DNA of 64,000 bases from assembly GCF_000764305.2 (NCBI RefSeq), contig NW_025944920.1:124001-188000 (forward strand), given 5' to 3'. Positions 1 to 11,159 of this stretch are shown piece by piece. Numbering within the stretch: the first letter of the stretch is position 1; each line of letters opens with the position of its first letter. The DNA is from Hyalella azteca (lineage: Eukaryota > Arthropoda > Malacostraca > Amphipoda > Hyalellidae). Under the pieces are notes generated by a model. That model had not been told where the DNA came from, made no database searches, and worked only from the letters and a program-made list of their open reading frames with translations. The position numbers were made by a program, and so were the translations under genes.

Positions 1-217
1 AGCACCTGGCATGTTAGAGAAAGTTGACCATCGCCTGCACTGAACATTTCGAAGCGCAGTTACAGAGTGCAAACTAGTACTATTCATTAATTCTCGTAAC
101 AAAAATAAATTTTTCTATTCAAAACATAAAGCAATTTGTTACGATGTTATTCTGTAGATGTAATAAACAAATACTGTTTTATTGCATCTCACAATGCCCA
201 TCTCCTCCTACATGCAG

Positions 218-955
218 ATGCCCGGTACCGACCTGACGGGAAGTGTGGACCAAGCTTCCCGCTATCAGACGGCGCACCCGCGGCCTGTGATACGGCCCTG
301 ATGTACAACATCCCGTGCTGCCTTGCCAACGGTACATGTGCTGGTCTCAAGCCGTGCACCTGCGACGGATGCGTAGACTTCAAAGGTAATTGTTCGGGAA
401 TTTACGAGAGAATATAGAATATGAAAAGTCCTATCTCTGAAGCGACTTATTGCTGCAGGCGGCTCAATCAGACTTCCGTCTCATTATCGATAAGCACTCA
501 CGTGCGGCAATGATTTTTCAACACTTATTCACATCCATCGTAAAGTCGAATTTAAATCGCAGCAGTTTCCATCAACAAATTATGTCAGTTCATTAAGGTC
601 ATGAAGCACGGCAGTCTCAGTTTCATTGCGTTTCTGACGTAAATTAGACAAAAATTATGACCTCACTTCACCCAGAATTCGGCGTGAAAGTTCAAACACT
701 AATGTCGGCCTTATTCCAGCTCTGACGCGAGGTTTCTGGACGAGCCTGACAAAGATTGGAACAGAGTGGAAGTTCGCGAACGGTCGAGTAATTCCGTCAG
801 CTGTGAATTCCAGCGTCTGGGGGCCAAATGAACCAAAGGCAAATAATTTGTGCGCAGCCATGTGGAATGCTCCCCAATTTAACTACTTCTACAACCTTGC
901 GGCCCTCCAGTGCAACACCACCCTGATACCGTTCGTCTGCCACAGGAAAATCTGA
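218..955 (+). CDS. C-type lectin-like gene 1, last two exons (partial)
   Basis: Two exons are visible, 218-385 and 720-955, joined by a phase 1 GT-AG intron; earlier exons lie left of the window. The first encodes 56 residues with eight cysteines, including CC-x5-C, and the motif FPLSDG followed by ACD, a hevein-like or chitin-binding-like pattern. The second encodes the C-terminal half of a C-type lectin domain: FWTSL, a WGPNEPK motif where calcium-binding lectins have EPN, CAAM, and a terminal PFVCHRKI before TGA. EPK rather than EPN, and no clear WND, make classical sugar binding uncertain. The sequence is very close to exons 4 and 5 of the complete lectin at 54540-61294. Lectin assignment is confident; ligand is unknown. 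Confidence 0.82.
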
Positions 956-1053
956 CTTGCTTCGAGCAGCTGCCACCTTGGAGCAGATACAGAAGATGCA
1001 TAATTTATTGTTCCGAAAAGCATATTTTATAATGAGGACAGACATCTAATTTC

Positions 1054-2472
1054 CGGTGCATGCAAAAAGTATCCGACACAAAGGAAAAACTTTATTTAAT
1101 CAAAGCTTATTCCACAAAATAATATAATCAAAAATTATTCTAATGTAAATTTACATGGGAATTACAAATATTATATCAAAACAACAATATCATTAAATGT
1201 TGAATTGATAATGCAGTTTTGTAAAAGTCGAAATTCAAAAAGCATCCAACACTTTGTGAAAAAAAAAAGAATTTTTATTCGCCAATAATTTCTTATCCAT
1301 TATGTTCGGGGGGATGTTCTATAAGCAGAAAACGTTGGAATACTCTAAATGCAAAAGAACGTCATAGACATTTTTCTAACTATGGTCATTCGTTACCTGG
1401 CATCGTCATTAGAAGGTGGTCTAAATTTTACGCTCTGCAACAATGCCTAAAACTGAAGAATTGTCTGCAACAATTGGAAAATCAAATATTCAGCTACACA
1501 GAGATGGTTTTGGGCATAGAAAAATTTCATCCTTGTTGAATATCCTAAGTTCGACAGTTGGTGATACTGTTCGGAGGTGGAAATCATTCCATCATTCCAT
1601 CTTTCTACTAGTCTGCCTCGTCCTACAAATTTTTCTGACCATACGTTTAGGGGTTTAGTTTGAAAAGTACAGAATAAGCCTCGACTAACTGGTTCTGAAC
1701 TGCAAAAAGACTCCACACGGCTAGGGCAACTCATGCACGGTTTACGGAGAGGGATATTGAGTTATTGGAATGGCCAAGCTAATCACCTGACCTCAATCCG
1801 ATTGAAAATCTGTGGCGGCAATTGAAATTGAGGGTCCAGGAGGGAGATCCAAGAAATATTATCCAACTGTAAAAAATTTTCAAGGAAGAGTAGAATAAAA
1901 TTCCTATTAGCACATGTGTTAGGCAGGGCAGGGTAGCCCAGTGGTTACAGTTCAGAGTGCCAAGATTGGAGCAGAGAGGCGCGGGTTCGATCCCAGCTCT
2001 GTGCGCCAGTTTCTGGTCAGAATCGGCGAGGAGGCTGGGCGGTTAAGCACAGCAGAATTGTAGCAGTGAGTTGCGCGTTCGAGACTGCAAAATGCTGTGA
2101 ATGTTCTGTGATGTTAGGAATAGGCAACAGGCCTACGGCCTAACAAATGCTGAAACCGCTATTATTATATTATTATTATGTGTTAATCTTGTGAACAAGT
2201 ATTCAATCGGTTGGAATCAGTTTTGGCTGCTTGAGGTCACATGACGAAGTAATGAGTAAATTTGCTCACTATATGTTGGATACTTTTTGAACCTTGACTG
2301 TTACAAAATTTCAATTATCAAGTCAACATTTAATGATTTTGCTGTTTTGATATGCTTGATACTTGTGTTTCCCATGTGATTTCTCATTAGAATGGTGTTT
2401 GTTTATGTTATTTTGTTAATTAAGCTATAATTGAATAATTTTTCTTTGTGTAGGATACTTTTCCACCCACCG
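1054..2472 (+). mobile_element. Tc1-like transposon, internally deleted, with a SINE inserted
   Basis: Terminal inverted repeats of about 210 bp (1054-1263 and 2268-2472) share AAAAAGTATCC motifs at both outer and inner ends, the paired IR/DR arrangement of Tc1 elements. A coding remnant from 1443 has a helix-turn-helix start (MPKTEELSATIGKSNIQLH, then RWK). A separate block near 1755-1840 reads EWPS, SPDLNPIENLWRQLK, the transposase C-terminal DDE region. The centre is deleted, so the element cannot be autonomous. Confidence 0.8.
1922..2177 (+). mobile_element. tRNA-derived SINE with 8-bp target duplications
   Basis: The head has an A-box-like TAGCCCAGTGG and a B box GGTTCGATCCC. The tail has a GGCAACAGGCC hairpin and ends in TTATTATTA repeats. 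ATGTGTTA flanks both sides (1914-1921, 2178-2185). It sits inside the Tc1 element, so it is younger. Confidence 0.82.
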
Positions 2473-2479
2473 TATTTAT

Positions 2480-4515
2480 TTTAATTTTCATGAGAAGTTT
2501 CGCGAATTGTTATTTTCGTGATATATTTGAGGTTAAAAATCAGTCCTACTCGTGTACGAACGAATAGTAGTACTACTACTAAATTAGTACCTAGTACTAC
2601 TACTAATTTACTAGCACTAGAACATCAAAAGAAGTAAAGCCTACAAAAGAAACACACGGTTGGCAGTATCCTGCATTCTCAATTGAGTTTCTCGGCGTCT
2701 AAAAAATGTCCATTTCTAGCTAAAGATTCGGTTTCGAACCTTAAATTATTCACTACTCATGTTCTTCACTGCATTGGTTCATTTATTTACATTATTATTG
2801 TTGTTGGAGCGATTCAATTTTCGATTGAAATATCAGTATTCAGCAGTCTTGACGAACAGATGGTACCCAAGTCAGGGCAAATAAATTACCATAAGTAGAA
2901 GAAATAGAAAAAAATAATCATTGGGTTCCATTGTTAAAATGTTCGAGTTTTGGATCAGCAGACATCTAGGAAAATACTTTTTCAAACAATTTTGCTGGCC
3001 ATTTACTGTAAGCTGGTTTCCAATTTAGAAGTCTTATACAAGAGTAAAAATCATTTCATGTCTTCTTCATTGGTCTCTGTTGTGATCTTCATTGGTTCGA
3101 GCTTCAAGAGTACCCATATGTGATGTGAATGACGGATAATTATAATTGATCAAGTCGTCTTACCACTATGGCGATTCCCGCACCAAGAAATGAAAGTTTT
3201 ATTCAAAATGCCTGTCCTTCCATCACCTTTCTTAACTTTGATGTTCAGATAGCACTTTTATTCATTTAGAATGAAAAACCCAATCTGTGCACTGTAGAGT
3301 CGTCAGAGTAGGATCACGATATACATATTTATATACTGTATTGTATATTATTTTTAATCTTATAACTGCACGATGTTATAAGATTAAATAGATTGCACGA
3401 TGTTTTACGAAATCCCCGATCTCCAATATATGGAAGAACTCATAAGGAACTTACTTGTTCCATTATGGAACAACTTTACCTAACTATATAAATATACCTA
3501 CAGTATATGTACCAATGCACGTAAACAATTGTATCAGTCATATACAAGGTGCACAGTTAGCAATCAGATGCAGTTCAAACAAGAAATTACAGAAAGTAAT
3601 TATCACACATTGAATATTTATTCAAATTACCGAGAAATTATGACACCTGCCTACGTTAAAAATTTAATCCCCACCCCACCTTCCGAAGCTATGTGGACGA
3701 AACTCTTCAATGCCAGCTGACGCAATGGAAATTAGACCTCATTTACTCGCTATAACTTAAATCAGATTTGAAAGTCTACCAAATTCTTCATCATAAAATG
3801 GAGATGCATGATCGATAATCAAAAATACAAAGCGGCGTAAATTTAAAAGTTTCCATAGAAGCGCGGATTGTAGAAGACCATCGTTAACGCATCAATCTGC
3901 CAATCCCCAGCTCCATTTCGCAGACCGACTTGTGCGGACGCTGTCGCGTCACGGTTTCTAGCCTTTCAGGTGTATCTCAACGTCAATTGATCCGGGTTCG
4001 TTTATTGTAGTCTACGCCCCACAGTATCACATATTGTGCAATAAAGAACAGCTTTTATTCCAATTGCAATTAAGTGAGTGTTCTGAACTTTATTTATCGT
4101 TTCAGATTATATTAAACGGTGCGCTCCCTGTAGGGCAGCCTTTTAACCAAATAATTCAAGCACAGTTATCAAAATTATTAATAATTGCTGATAGTTAATT
4201 AGAAGTGCTGCCAGGTAATTACAACGGTCATACTGCTTCATAATAAGCGTAAACGGGTCGTTGTCAAGATTAGCGAAATGCGATGAGTTAAATTTGTCCT
4301 CTTATGCTTTTCTCATAGAAATTTGTTTTCTATAAATTTGTTTTGTATATCATTTTCACAAAACAAATTTTTAACATTTGTATATCATTTTTAGCATAAA
4401 TTTGATTTGTATATCATTAGAAGTATCAGCTAAATACCAAAAATATAATTCAGATCGATAATTGAATGGAATGTTATTGTTACTATCAACATGTTCGCGT
4501 CAAATGTATTGAGAT
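2480..4515. other. Non-coding stretch, no gene recognised
   Basis: Contains an imperfect duplicated TAGTACTACTACTAA block (about 2565-2625), a short stem-loop in AT-rich DNA at about 3353-3387 and TTTGTATATCATTT repeats near 4330-4420. Frames here look random. Confidence 0.5.
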
Positions 4516-4517
4516 AA

Positions 4518-5031
4518 AATAATATACGTTTAAAAATTACTTTTTAAAGACAACACTTCCAAAAAATCCAGTGTCTCCACTCTTACAGATGTACAATGAA
4601 TTTCTCATCTAATTTTCGAATATTAAAAAAATTGATTTTTCAGTTTTTTTAATATATAAAATTTTTTTAATATATAAGTTTTTTTTCCAAAATTATTTAT
4701 TCTGTTAATTGATTCAAGCATTGCCTCTGACTTCACACAAGTGTGCAAAATTTCAGATCAATTAGACAGGTAAAAGTGTGTCAAATATCAGTTATAAGAT
4801 TTGTAGCTGACAAAATTATTTTTTCAAATTTTTAATGTTGAAAAAATTTTTTTTATTTTTAAAATCATTTATTTTGACATTTGATTCATGCATTGTCTCC
4901 AAATTTAAACAAGTGTGCAAAATTTCAGGTCGATAGGATAAGTAGAAGCGTATTAAATTTCGATTACAAGATTTGTAGCAGACAGACAGACAAACAGACA
5001 AAAAGTGAAGTTAAAGAGAAGTGTTGTAAAA
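4518..5031 (+). repeat. Dispersed repeat, left member of an inverted pair
   Basis: About 515 bp that recurs in reverse at 7569-8084. It contains two diverged internal units, each with AAGTGTGCAAAATTTCAG and ending in AAGATTTGTAGC, then a (CAGA)n tail and GAAGTTAAAGAGAAGTG. Family not recognised. Confidence 0.75.
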
Positions 5032-5227
5032 TGTGCATGAATTTGGCAAGGAAGAAATGTGCACGTTATTTTATTTATAACTTTCTAGACCTGATTATTC
5101 TTAACAATATCCATAATGTACACGGTTACTGAATGAGCTTTCTTTCTGAACGGGCACTCATAAAATTTCATGCATGTGATGGGGTCGTATTCATTACTCT
5201 TTGCTTCCATGACATTACCTTCCCTGA

Positions 5228-5690
5228 CATTACCATGGTGACGTGTCAGACCATAAGGAGTGACGCAGCAGAGATTAAAGAGTGAGGTGTCAGGCAATAA
5301 GGGTGACGCAGCAGAGATTAAAGAGTGACGTGTCACACCATAAGGGTGACGCAGCAGAGATTAAAGAGTGACGTGTCAGACAATAGAATAGAATAGAAGT
5401 GTCGGCGTTGAAGAAATAGGCCCATGGCCTGTTGCCGATTCTTAAACTTTTCGTGACTTGATTCACAAGGGATCCGAGTGACGCAGCAGAGATTAAAGAG
5501 TGACGTGTCAGACCATAAGGGTGACGCAGCAGAGATTAAAGAGTGACGTGTCAGACATTAAGGAGTGACGGAGCAGAGATTAAAAAGTGACGCAGCAGAC
5601 AATAAGGAGTGACGCAGCAGAGATTAAAAAGTGACGCAGCAGACAATAAGGAGTGACGCAGCAGACATTAAAGGGTGAAGAAGCAGAGAA
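5228..5690. repeat. Minisatellite of about 42 bp (GTGACGCAGCAGAGATTAAAGA units)
   Basis: About ten degenerate units combine GTGACGCAGCAGAGATTAAA with GTGTCAGACAATAAGG. The array is split by a LINE 3' tail at 5383-5475. Related sequence reappears at the window end (63960-64000). Confidence 0.85.
5383..5475 (-). mobile_element. LINE 3' end fragment inside the minisatellite
   Basis: AGAATAGAATAGAAGTGTCGG through TTCACAAGGGATCC is the reverse complement of the LINE tail at 18210-18300. Confidence 0.75.
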
Positions 5691-5699
5691 AATGATGTT

Positions 5700-7565
5700 A
5701 ATAGGGCCGGTACCAATTGCAACTGGGCGTAACGTGAGACTTTATCTTATCCGCAATAACCCAACCTTGGCTCGCCACACTACTTGCAGTTCAACACAGT
5801 CACCGAAAAGAGAATAAGGACGATCAAATATGAAATTTTCATCAAACAACGACACAAAGTTAACAGAGTGTGTGTAAGTTGGAGTCTGGTCAAGACTTCC
5901 GAGGTCTCTCTGTGCGAGAGATAAAACTGTTACAGACACTAAACGTCTAGAATGGTTCACGCCTAAAACTACATCATTAAATCGAAAAAGACCACCTCAC
6001 ATTTATAGCTATACAGGTTGACATCACACCAATATATTCCAAGTCACCATAGAGCACAACGATATTGGTCCTATTTAAAAATATTAAATGATACAGTGCG
6101 CAGTACACACCTGTCCAGTATGGTACGTGTGGCAAATCGAGTGATCCTATATCCTATATGGAAAGCGACTATTCCCGATTACAATTCAATCAGGCAATAT
6201 CGCACGATTCGTTTAGAATAAAAGGAATAAATATAAAAGAGATTTATATAAGGTCTTTTTATCTCCCCTACAATGTAATAAAGTGGAGTAAGACTCGGTA
6301 ACTATCTGTTGTGTAATATTTTTGAACTAGAAATTTATTAAATCAAAAAACAACGTTTGGGTTTAAATCCATTACTATAAAGTCGTTTACGGATTAATTA
6401 ATTCAGGAATAAATCGCTAATGCTTGCATAAACCACAAATCGTTTAATTATTTGTAGGTTTGCAAACCGTAATAGGAAATCAATAATTTCAAATGACGTT
6501 CTCAATCATGAATTACCCTTGCATAAATTTCATCGAAATTTTAGACATTCTGGCAAATTCCTATCACTACAATCAGACGTAAAAATCTCATTATACAAAC
6601 TAGTTTTCAACTGGTAACTAATATAGATAAGCTTCTCGTTATCACTGCATCAGGTGCCGTACTCATCATATGTCAATCTGTCACCAGCAGTGGTGGAGCG
6701 AGCGTCATAAGGAGCAAGTCAATACAATTCAGTTTAATCAGTTTCATTTAGTCTCTAAAAAGTGAGTTTGTGGGTGTTTGAATATGTGAATGGCCACATC
6801 ACAAGCTCAAACTTTATAATTGGTTATAAATTTGGCATGCAAGTGGTTGCATGTCCAGCTTCTTATGTTGTAGCCTAATATATGAGAGTGACAATGATAA
6901 TTCATTATTCTTCACACTCATACATAGCATAGAACTACTATATTATTTTGGGTATGAAACTCGAGATTTCAGCCTAACTCTTATCAAGTTCAGGGCCTAG
7001 GTATGTACGTTTCATCAGAATTAAACAATAAATTCAGAAGTATTGCGCAGTTATTTTTACTATACTCATGGCTGAGTTAAGTAAACTAACAAGCTGGTTC
7101 AAGTAACCGTATAAACTGAACTATCCTAGCAATATTACTAATACTTACTGAATGAATTCGTATGAATTGGGGTATGATAAGGAATGTTACAGAATCATTA
7201 AACTTGAACAAAATTTACGGATAACTGTGAATTAATATGGATTAATTACTAGTTTTAATCATTAGAAAAGACTCATCTTGATATGTTATACAATAAGGGC
7301 GTTACACTCCGTAAAATTTCTTGGGTTCGTTGTCAGGTATAAGGGAAAATCTTATTAGCGAGTTAAAATTGTTATGGTCCTGACTCGTTAGTTAAAAAAC
7401 TTAGTTCGGGCACACATATACTATACGTAAGTTAACGAAGTTAACTCTCAAATGTGCAACTAAGATAATTCATAATCTAGCGTTCGAGCTTCTCATCAGC
7501 AGAGATAGTAGAGATAGTGTTTGTGATTGAGCGACATATATCCATGACAAGTAGAATTATCGTCG
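5700..7565. other. No gene recognised
   Basis: AT-rich sequence between the two inverted dispersed repeats. A minus-strand frame at 5742-5960 has somewhat gene-like composition but no motif that I can place. Confidence 0.45.
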
Positions 7566-7568
7566 TTT

Positions 7569-8084
7569 TTTTACAACACTTCTCTTTAACTTCACTTCTT
7601 GTCTGTCTGTCTGTCTGTCTGTCTGCTACAAATCTTGTAATCGAAATTTAATACACTTCTACTAATCCTATCGATCTGAAATTTTGCACACTTGTGTAAA
7701 GTTGGAGACAATGCATGAATCAAATGTCAAAATAAAAGATTTTAAAAATTAAAAATTTTTTTTTTTCAATATTAGAAAAATTGAAAAAAATAATTTTGTC
7801 AGCTACAAATCTTATAACTGATATCTGACACACTTTTATCTGTCTGATTGATCTGAAATTTTGCACACTTGTGTGAAGTCAGAGGCAATGCATGAATCAA
7901 TTAATAGAATAAATAATTTTGAAAAAATTATATATTAAAAATTTATATATTAAAAAAAATTGAAAAACTAATTTTTTAATTTGAAAATTAAATGAGAAAT
8001 TCATTGTACATTTGTAAGATTGGAGACACTGGATTCTTTGGAAGTGTTGTCTTTAAAAAATAATTTTTAAACGCATATTATTTA
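7569..8084 (-). repeat. Dispersed repeat, right member of an inverted pair
   Basis: Reverse complement of 4518-5031 over nearly its full length, with a longer (GTCT)n run at 7600-7625. The 2.5 kb between the arms has no transposase, so these are more likely two independent insertions than ends of one element. Confidence 0.75.
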
Positions 8085-8526
8085 TAACATTAACAGTGAT
8101 AAACGCATTTCAAGTTGTACTAACCGAATGTTTTCCCAGGCTGTGCAAACATTAAACTTGCATTTAAATCCCGAGAATTGTACGAAGCGGGTAATTCTAG
8201 GCTAATAAAAGGAAAGTTTGTAAGTAATATTATCTAGGAATTGTTTCAAGTAATTTTCTTGAGCTGACTTCTAACTTTAATTTAGTTATTTTACTATATT
8301 ACTAATTTTAACATCTGATTGAAATGTACCTCTTCGTCTAAGGCGAAAGATGTGTGCCACCTTGCCAGATTTAATTTCTGATTCACTCACGTACTGCTTG
8401 CGATAATTTTTTATTATTAATACATAGAACTAAAATTACTAAATTTGAATAAAATATAAAGATAACCTCATTAAAACACAATGACATCAAAAGATTCAAA
8501 ACTGCTTCCATTCGGCAGCCTTCGTG

Positions 8527-11159
8527 ATGGCGACCGAGACGAAGCCAATGGATGAATTTGAAGAGGAATCCATTACTATGGAAATTGAAGACATCGCCGC
8601 TAAGTACAATTTCGATGAAAGTTTGCGCGGCAAATGGATGTTGTTTTTCCTCCACGAATACATGGACGACATGTGGGCTAAGGCCGTAGAGCTCTACAGC
8701 GCTGGAGAGCTGCCCGGCATTGTCTCCATCAAGACGTCGACCGCCGCTCCCAACGTCCGCTCCGGAGAGACAGAGTACGGAGTGATACGTTTCTACTGCG
8801 GACCCTATGATGACCGAGAACGAGTTCTTCAGTATGGGCTGAAACTGATCGAGAAAATGCAATATTTCAGCAATAATTTTGGATTTGCTGCTTACAAGAC
8901 TGATGAACAGTCGAAGATAGGGACCAAAGCGACTGGAGCGAAAAAGAATTATTTGTACCGTCTACCAGTGTCCACGTATGATCATCTGGAACAAAGGTAA
9001 ATAAAATGTGAAAAGACCAAGAAAAAGCTCAGTTGGAGGTTATTACAGCACATAAGCCTGTAGAACTTGCGGTCGTCTTTTTATGGATTTTATTGGGAAT
9101 ACCGTCAATTTTGATATAGTAGTTTTGATTTACTGTATCAAAAAGCAAGGTAAAATATCGTATTTAACCGCAAATACCAGACTTATTGATCAATTACGCA
9201 AATGAAACAATTTTTTTTAAAAGTTTATTACTGGGTTTGCAAAAAATGAAAAATTTAATGTTTCGGCATTCATTGTTTATACAGGGTGATTCACGGAAAC
9301 TTCCTCATTTGAAAGCTCAGTAAAAAAGGTCCAGAAAAGATTTCGTTACAATATAAATTTCTTTTTGTGAAAAAAAAAAACATTCCAGAACTTTTTTATT
9401 ATTTACTTTTAAAGATGACATCGGACAAGTGACGGCCCCCATTGTCAAATCGTTTTTTTTTTTCGATTTTCAGTTAGTCGATTTTGGAAGTTCAGTTCAA
9501 CTCACTGAAGCATACTGACGGGTATATTGGCGATAGCTTGGCGTATATTGCTCTTCAAATGTGGGACAGTCATTGCAAACAATTGATTTAAGATAGCCCC
9601 ATAAAACAACTACACGGACTCAAATCGAGGGATCGGTCCGGTCATAGAAGGTCCCCTCTCAAGGAGATGAGGCGATCTGCAAAATGTTGTCATTGAATAT
9701 CCCGCTGTGTGGGCCGTGGCTCCATCCTGTTGGTACCAGACGTCCATGACATAAAGAAAAGCAGTCAATCATTTGCGTGTACCGAGCTGCCATCACAGTA
9801 ACTACGCGTTCTTTTCTTTAAAGAAATATGGGCTAATTATGCCGACTTTAGACAGCGCACACCGCAAAGTTTACTAGTATACTCAATGAAGTGGCCACTG
9901 ATGAAGTTCGCACGGATTGCTATCACTCCAATAACTCCTGTTTTGCTTGTTTACGCTGCCGGAAATATAGAAGTGAGCCTCATCACTAAAGAAAACGACT
10001 TCATCGTGAGGCAAGTTTTCAAGATGAACTTCCCAGGCATTTCGGCGAGCAATAAAATCTTTTTCGCTGAGTTCTTGTGCCACAAACATTTTGTAGGGAT
10101 GAAATTACAGTTCTTTGTGGAGTATTCGTGCCACACTGATATTCGAAATCCCCAGAATAGCAGCGTGTTTGCAATCTAAACGGTGTGCCGAACGCAGAAA
10201 TGCCTCTCTGCTCTATACGTTTCCGGATGTTGTGGTAGTTCAATGATCGTAGAGAAGCGATAATGGAACTACAATTACAAAAAACGCCTCGACAGTCAAC
10301 GTACGCTGCTTACTTGTCCATTGCATAGTGGCAACTGACTATACGGGAGAAATAACTTCATGACTTTGCCGATTATATGAAATGTTTATTGCTCTTTTCC
10401 TACAACATCTGGCTCTACGCGAGAAATACAAAACAAGGAAGTTTCTGTGAATCACATATCATGTGCAGATGTGTACAGGTACGATACTTCCCGAATCAAT
10501 GATGTTTAACATTTTCTAGATATAGAAACTTGCCAATCATTCAAGTGCTTGAAGTAGCAGCTGTGAATTTTTCAATAAGCCCATCTGTATGAGCTTGCAG
10601 GTGGGAGTTTGCCCATCTGTATGGGTTTACAGGTGGGAGTTTGCAAAAAGCCCAAATTTTCCAGTGACATTTTTTTCGCGACCCGCATCTCTTAAAATTT
10701 ATCTACTTGATATCTGCCGTAATTTTCAGATCAGGCAAGTGCAAGGAGCCCCCCATAGAAGTACCATCGCAGGTCTGTACTCGTGAGTTGATCCATGAAG
10801 TGGTGGGGGATTTCATAAGGGATCCTGTCGACATTAGCAACTATTGCAGATGGACAATGGAGTTCCCTTCAGGAACCCCGCATGACTCTGCATGGGTCAG
10901 TGCATGCCGCCTCTACCGTAGCGGGGAACTCAAAGATGTCGACTACATTCAAACAACCACTGTCAAATCTTCTCTGTCTAAAAATGGAATGATACTTTTC
11001 TTCTCACGAGACAACCTTTCGCAGTCAAAACTGCAGCAATGTGGTAACAATCTTGTGCAAAAACTTGATTATTCGTCGAAGGACGGGGAACTTTGTGCAT
11101 CTCAGTATATTGGCCGAGGCTGGGTGGTACTGTGTCGGGTGCCTGCTTCTCAAAAGTAA
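8527..11159 (+). CDS. Two-domain DUF1917/BLES03-like protein, copy 1 (intact, two exons)
   Basis: Exons 8527-8996 and 10730-11159, phase 2 intron, 299 residues. Domain A (about 1-156) has GKWMLFF, DDMWAKAVELYSAGELPG, STA, a tDRe-like segment, AYKTD and YLYRLPV. Domain B (about 158-299) repeats the plan: RWTMEFP, HDSAWVSACRLYRSGEL, a TTT segment, LFFSRDNL, and VVLCRVP. The GKW..W..A....G.L..v....YK.D order resembles UPF0696/DUF1917 proteins (human C11orf68), known for an eIF4E-like fold and of uncertain function. No signal peptide or membrane segment is seen. The start is the first ATG after an upstream stop and aligns with the other copies. The intron carries a 1.2 kb Tc1/mariner-type element. 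Family call is by remembered motif pattern and needs a profile search. Confidence 0.72.
9281..10460 (-). mobile_element. Tc1/mariner-superfamily transposon in intron of DUF1917-like copy 1, degenerate
   Basis: The left end ACAGGGTGATTCACGGAAAC and right end GTTTCTGTGAATCAC form terminal inverted repeats. The minus strand encodes broken transposase pieces, including FFSDEAHFYISG and VNKQNRSYW followed by a PLH segment around 9885-10090, typical of the DDE domain of this superfamily. Frameshifts and stops are frequent. Confidence 0.78.

Noticed and set aside
4010..4150. Possible LTR with AATAAAG and a TTTCAG-like segment
   Set aside because: No second LTR, primer-binding site or retroviral coding sequence could be found.
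5228..5690. Regular repeats that could suggest a CRISPR array
   Set aside because: Units are contiguous and degenerate with no unique spacers; the genome is eukaryotic.
5742..5960. Minus-strand frame of 72 codons with gene-like composition
   Set aside because: No recognised motif, no clear splice sites in a consistent frame and no paralogue in the window.
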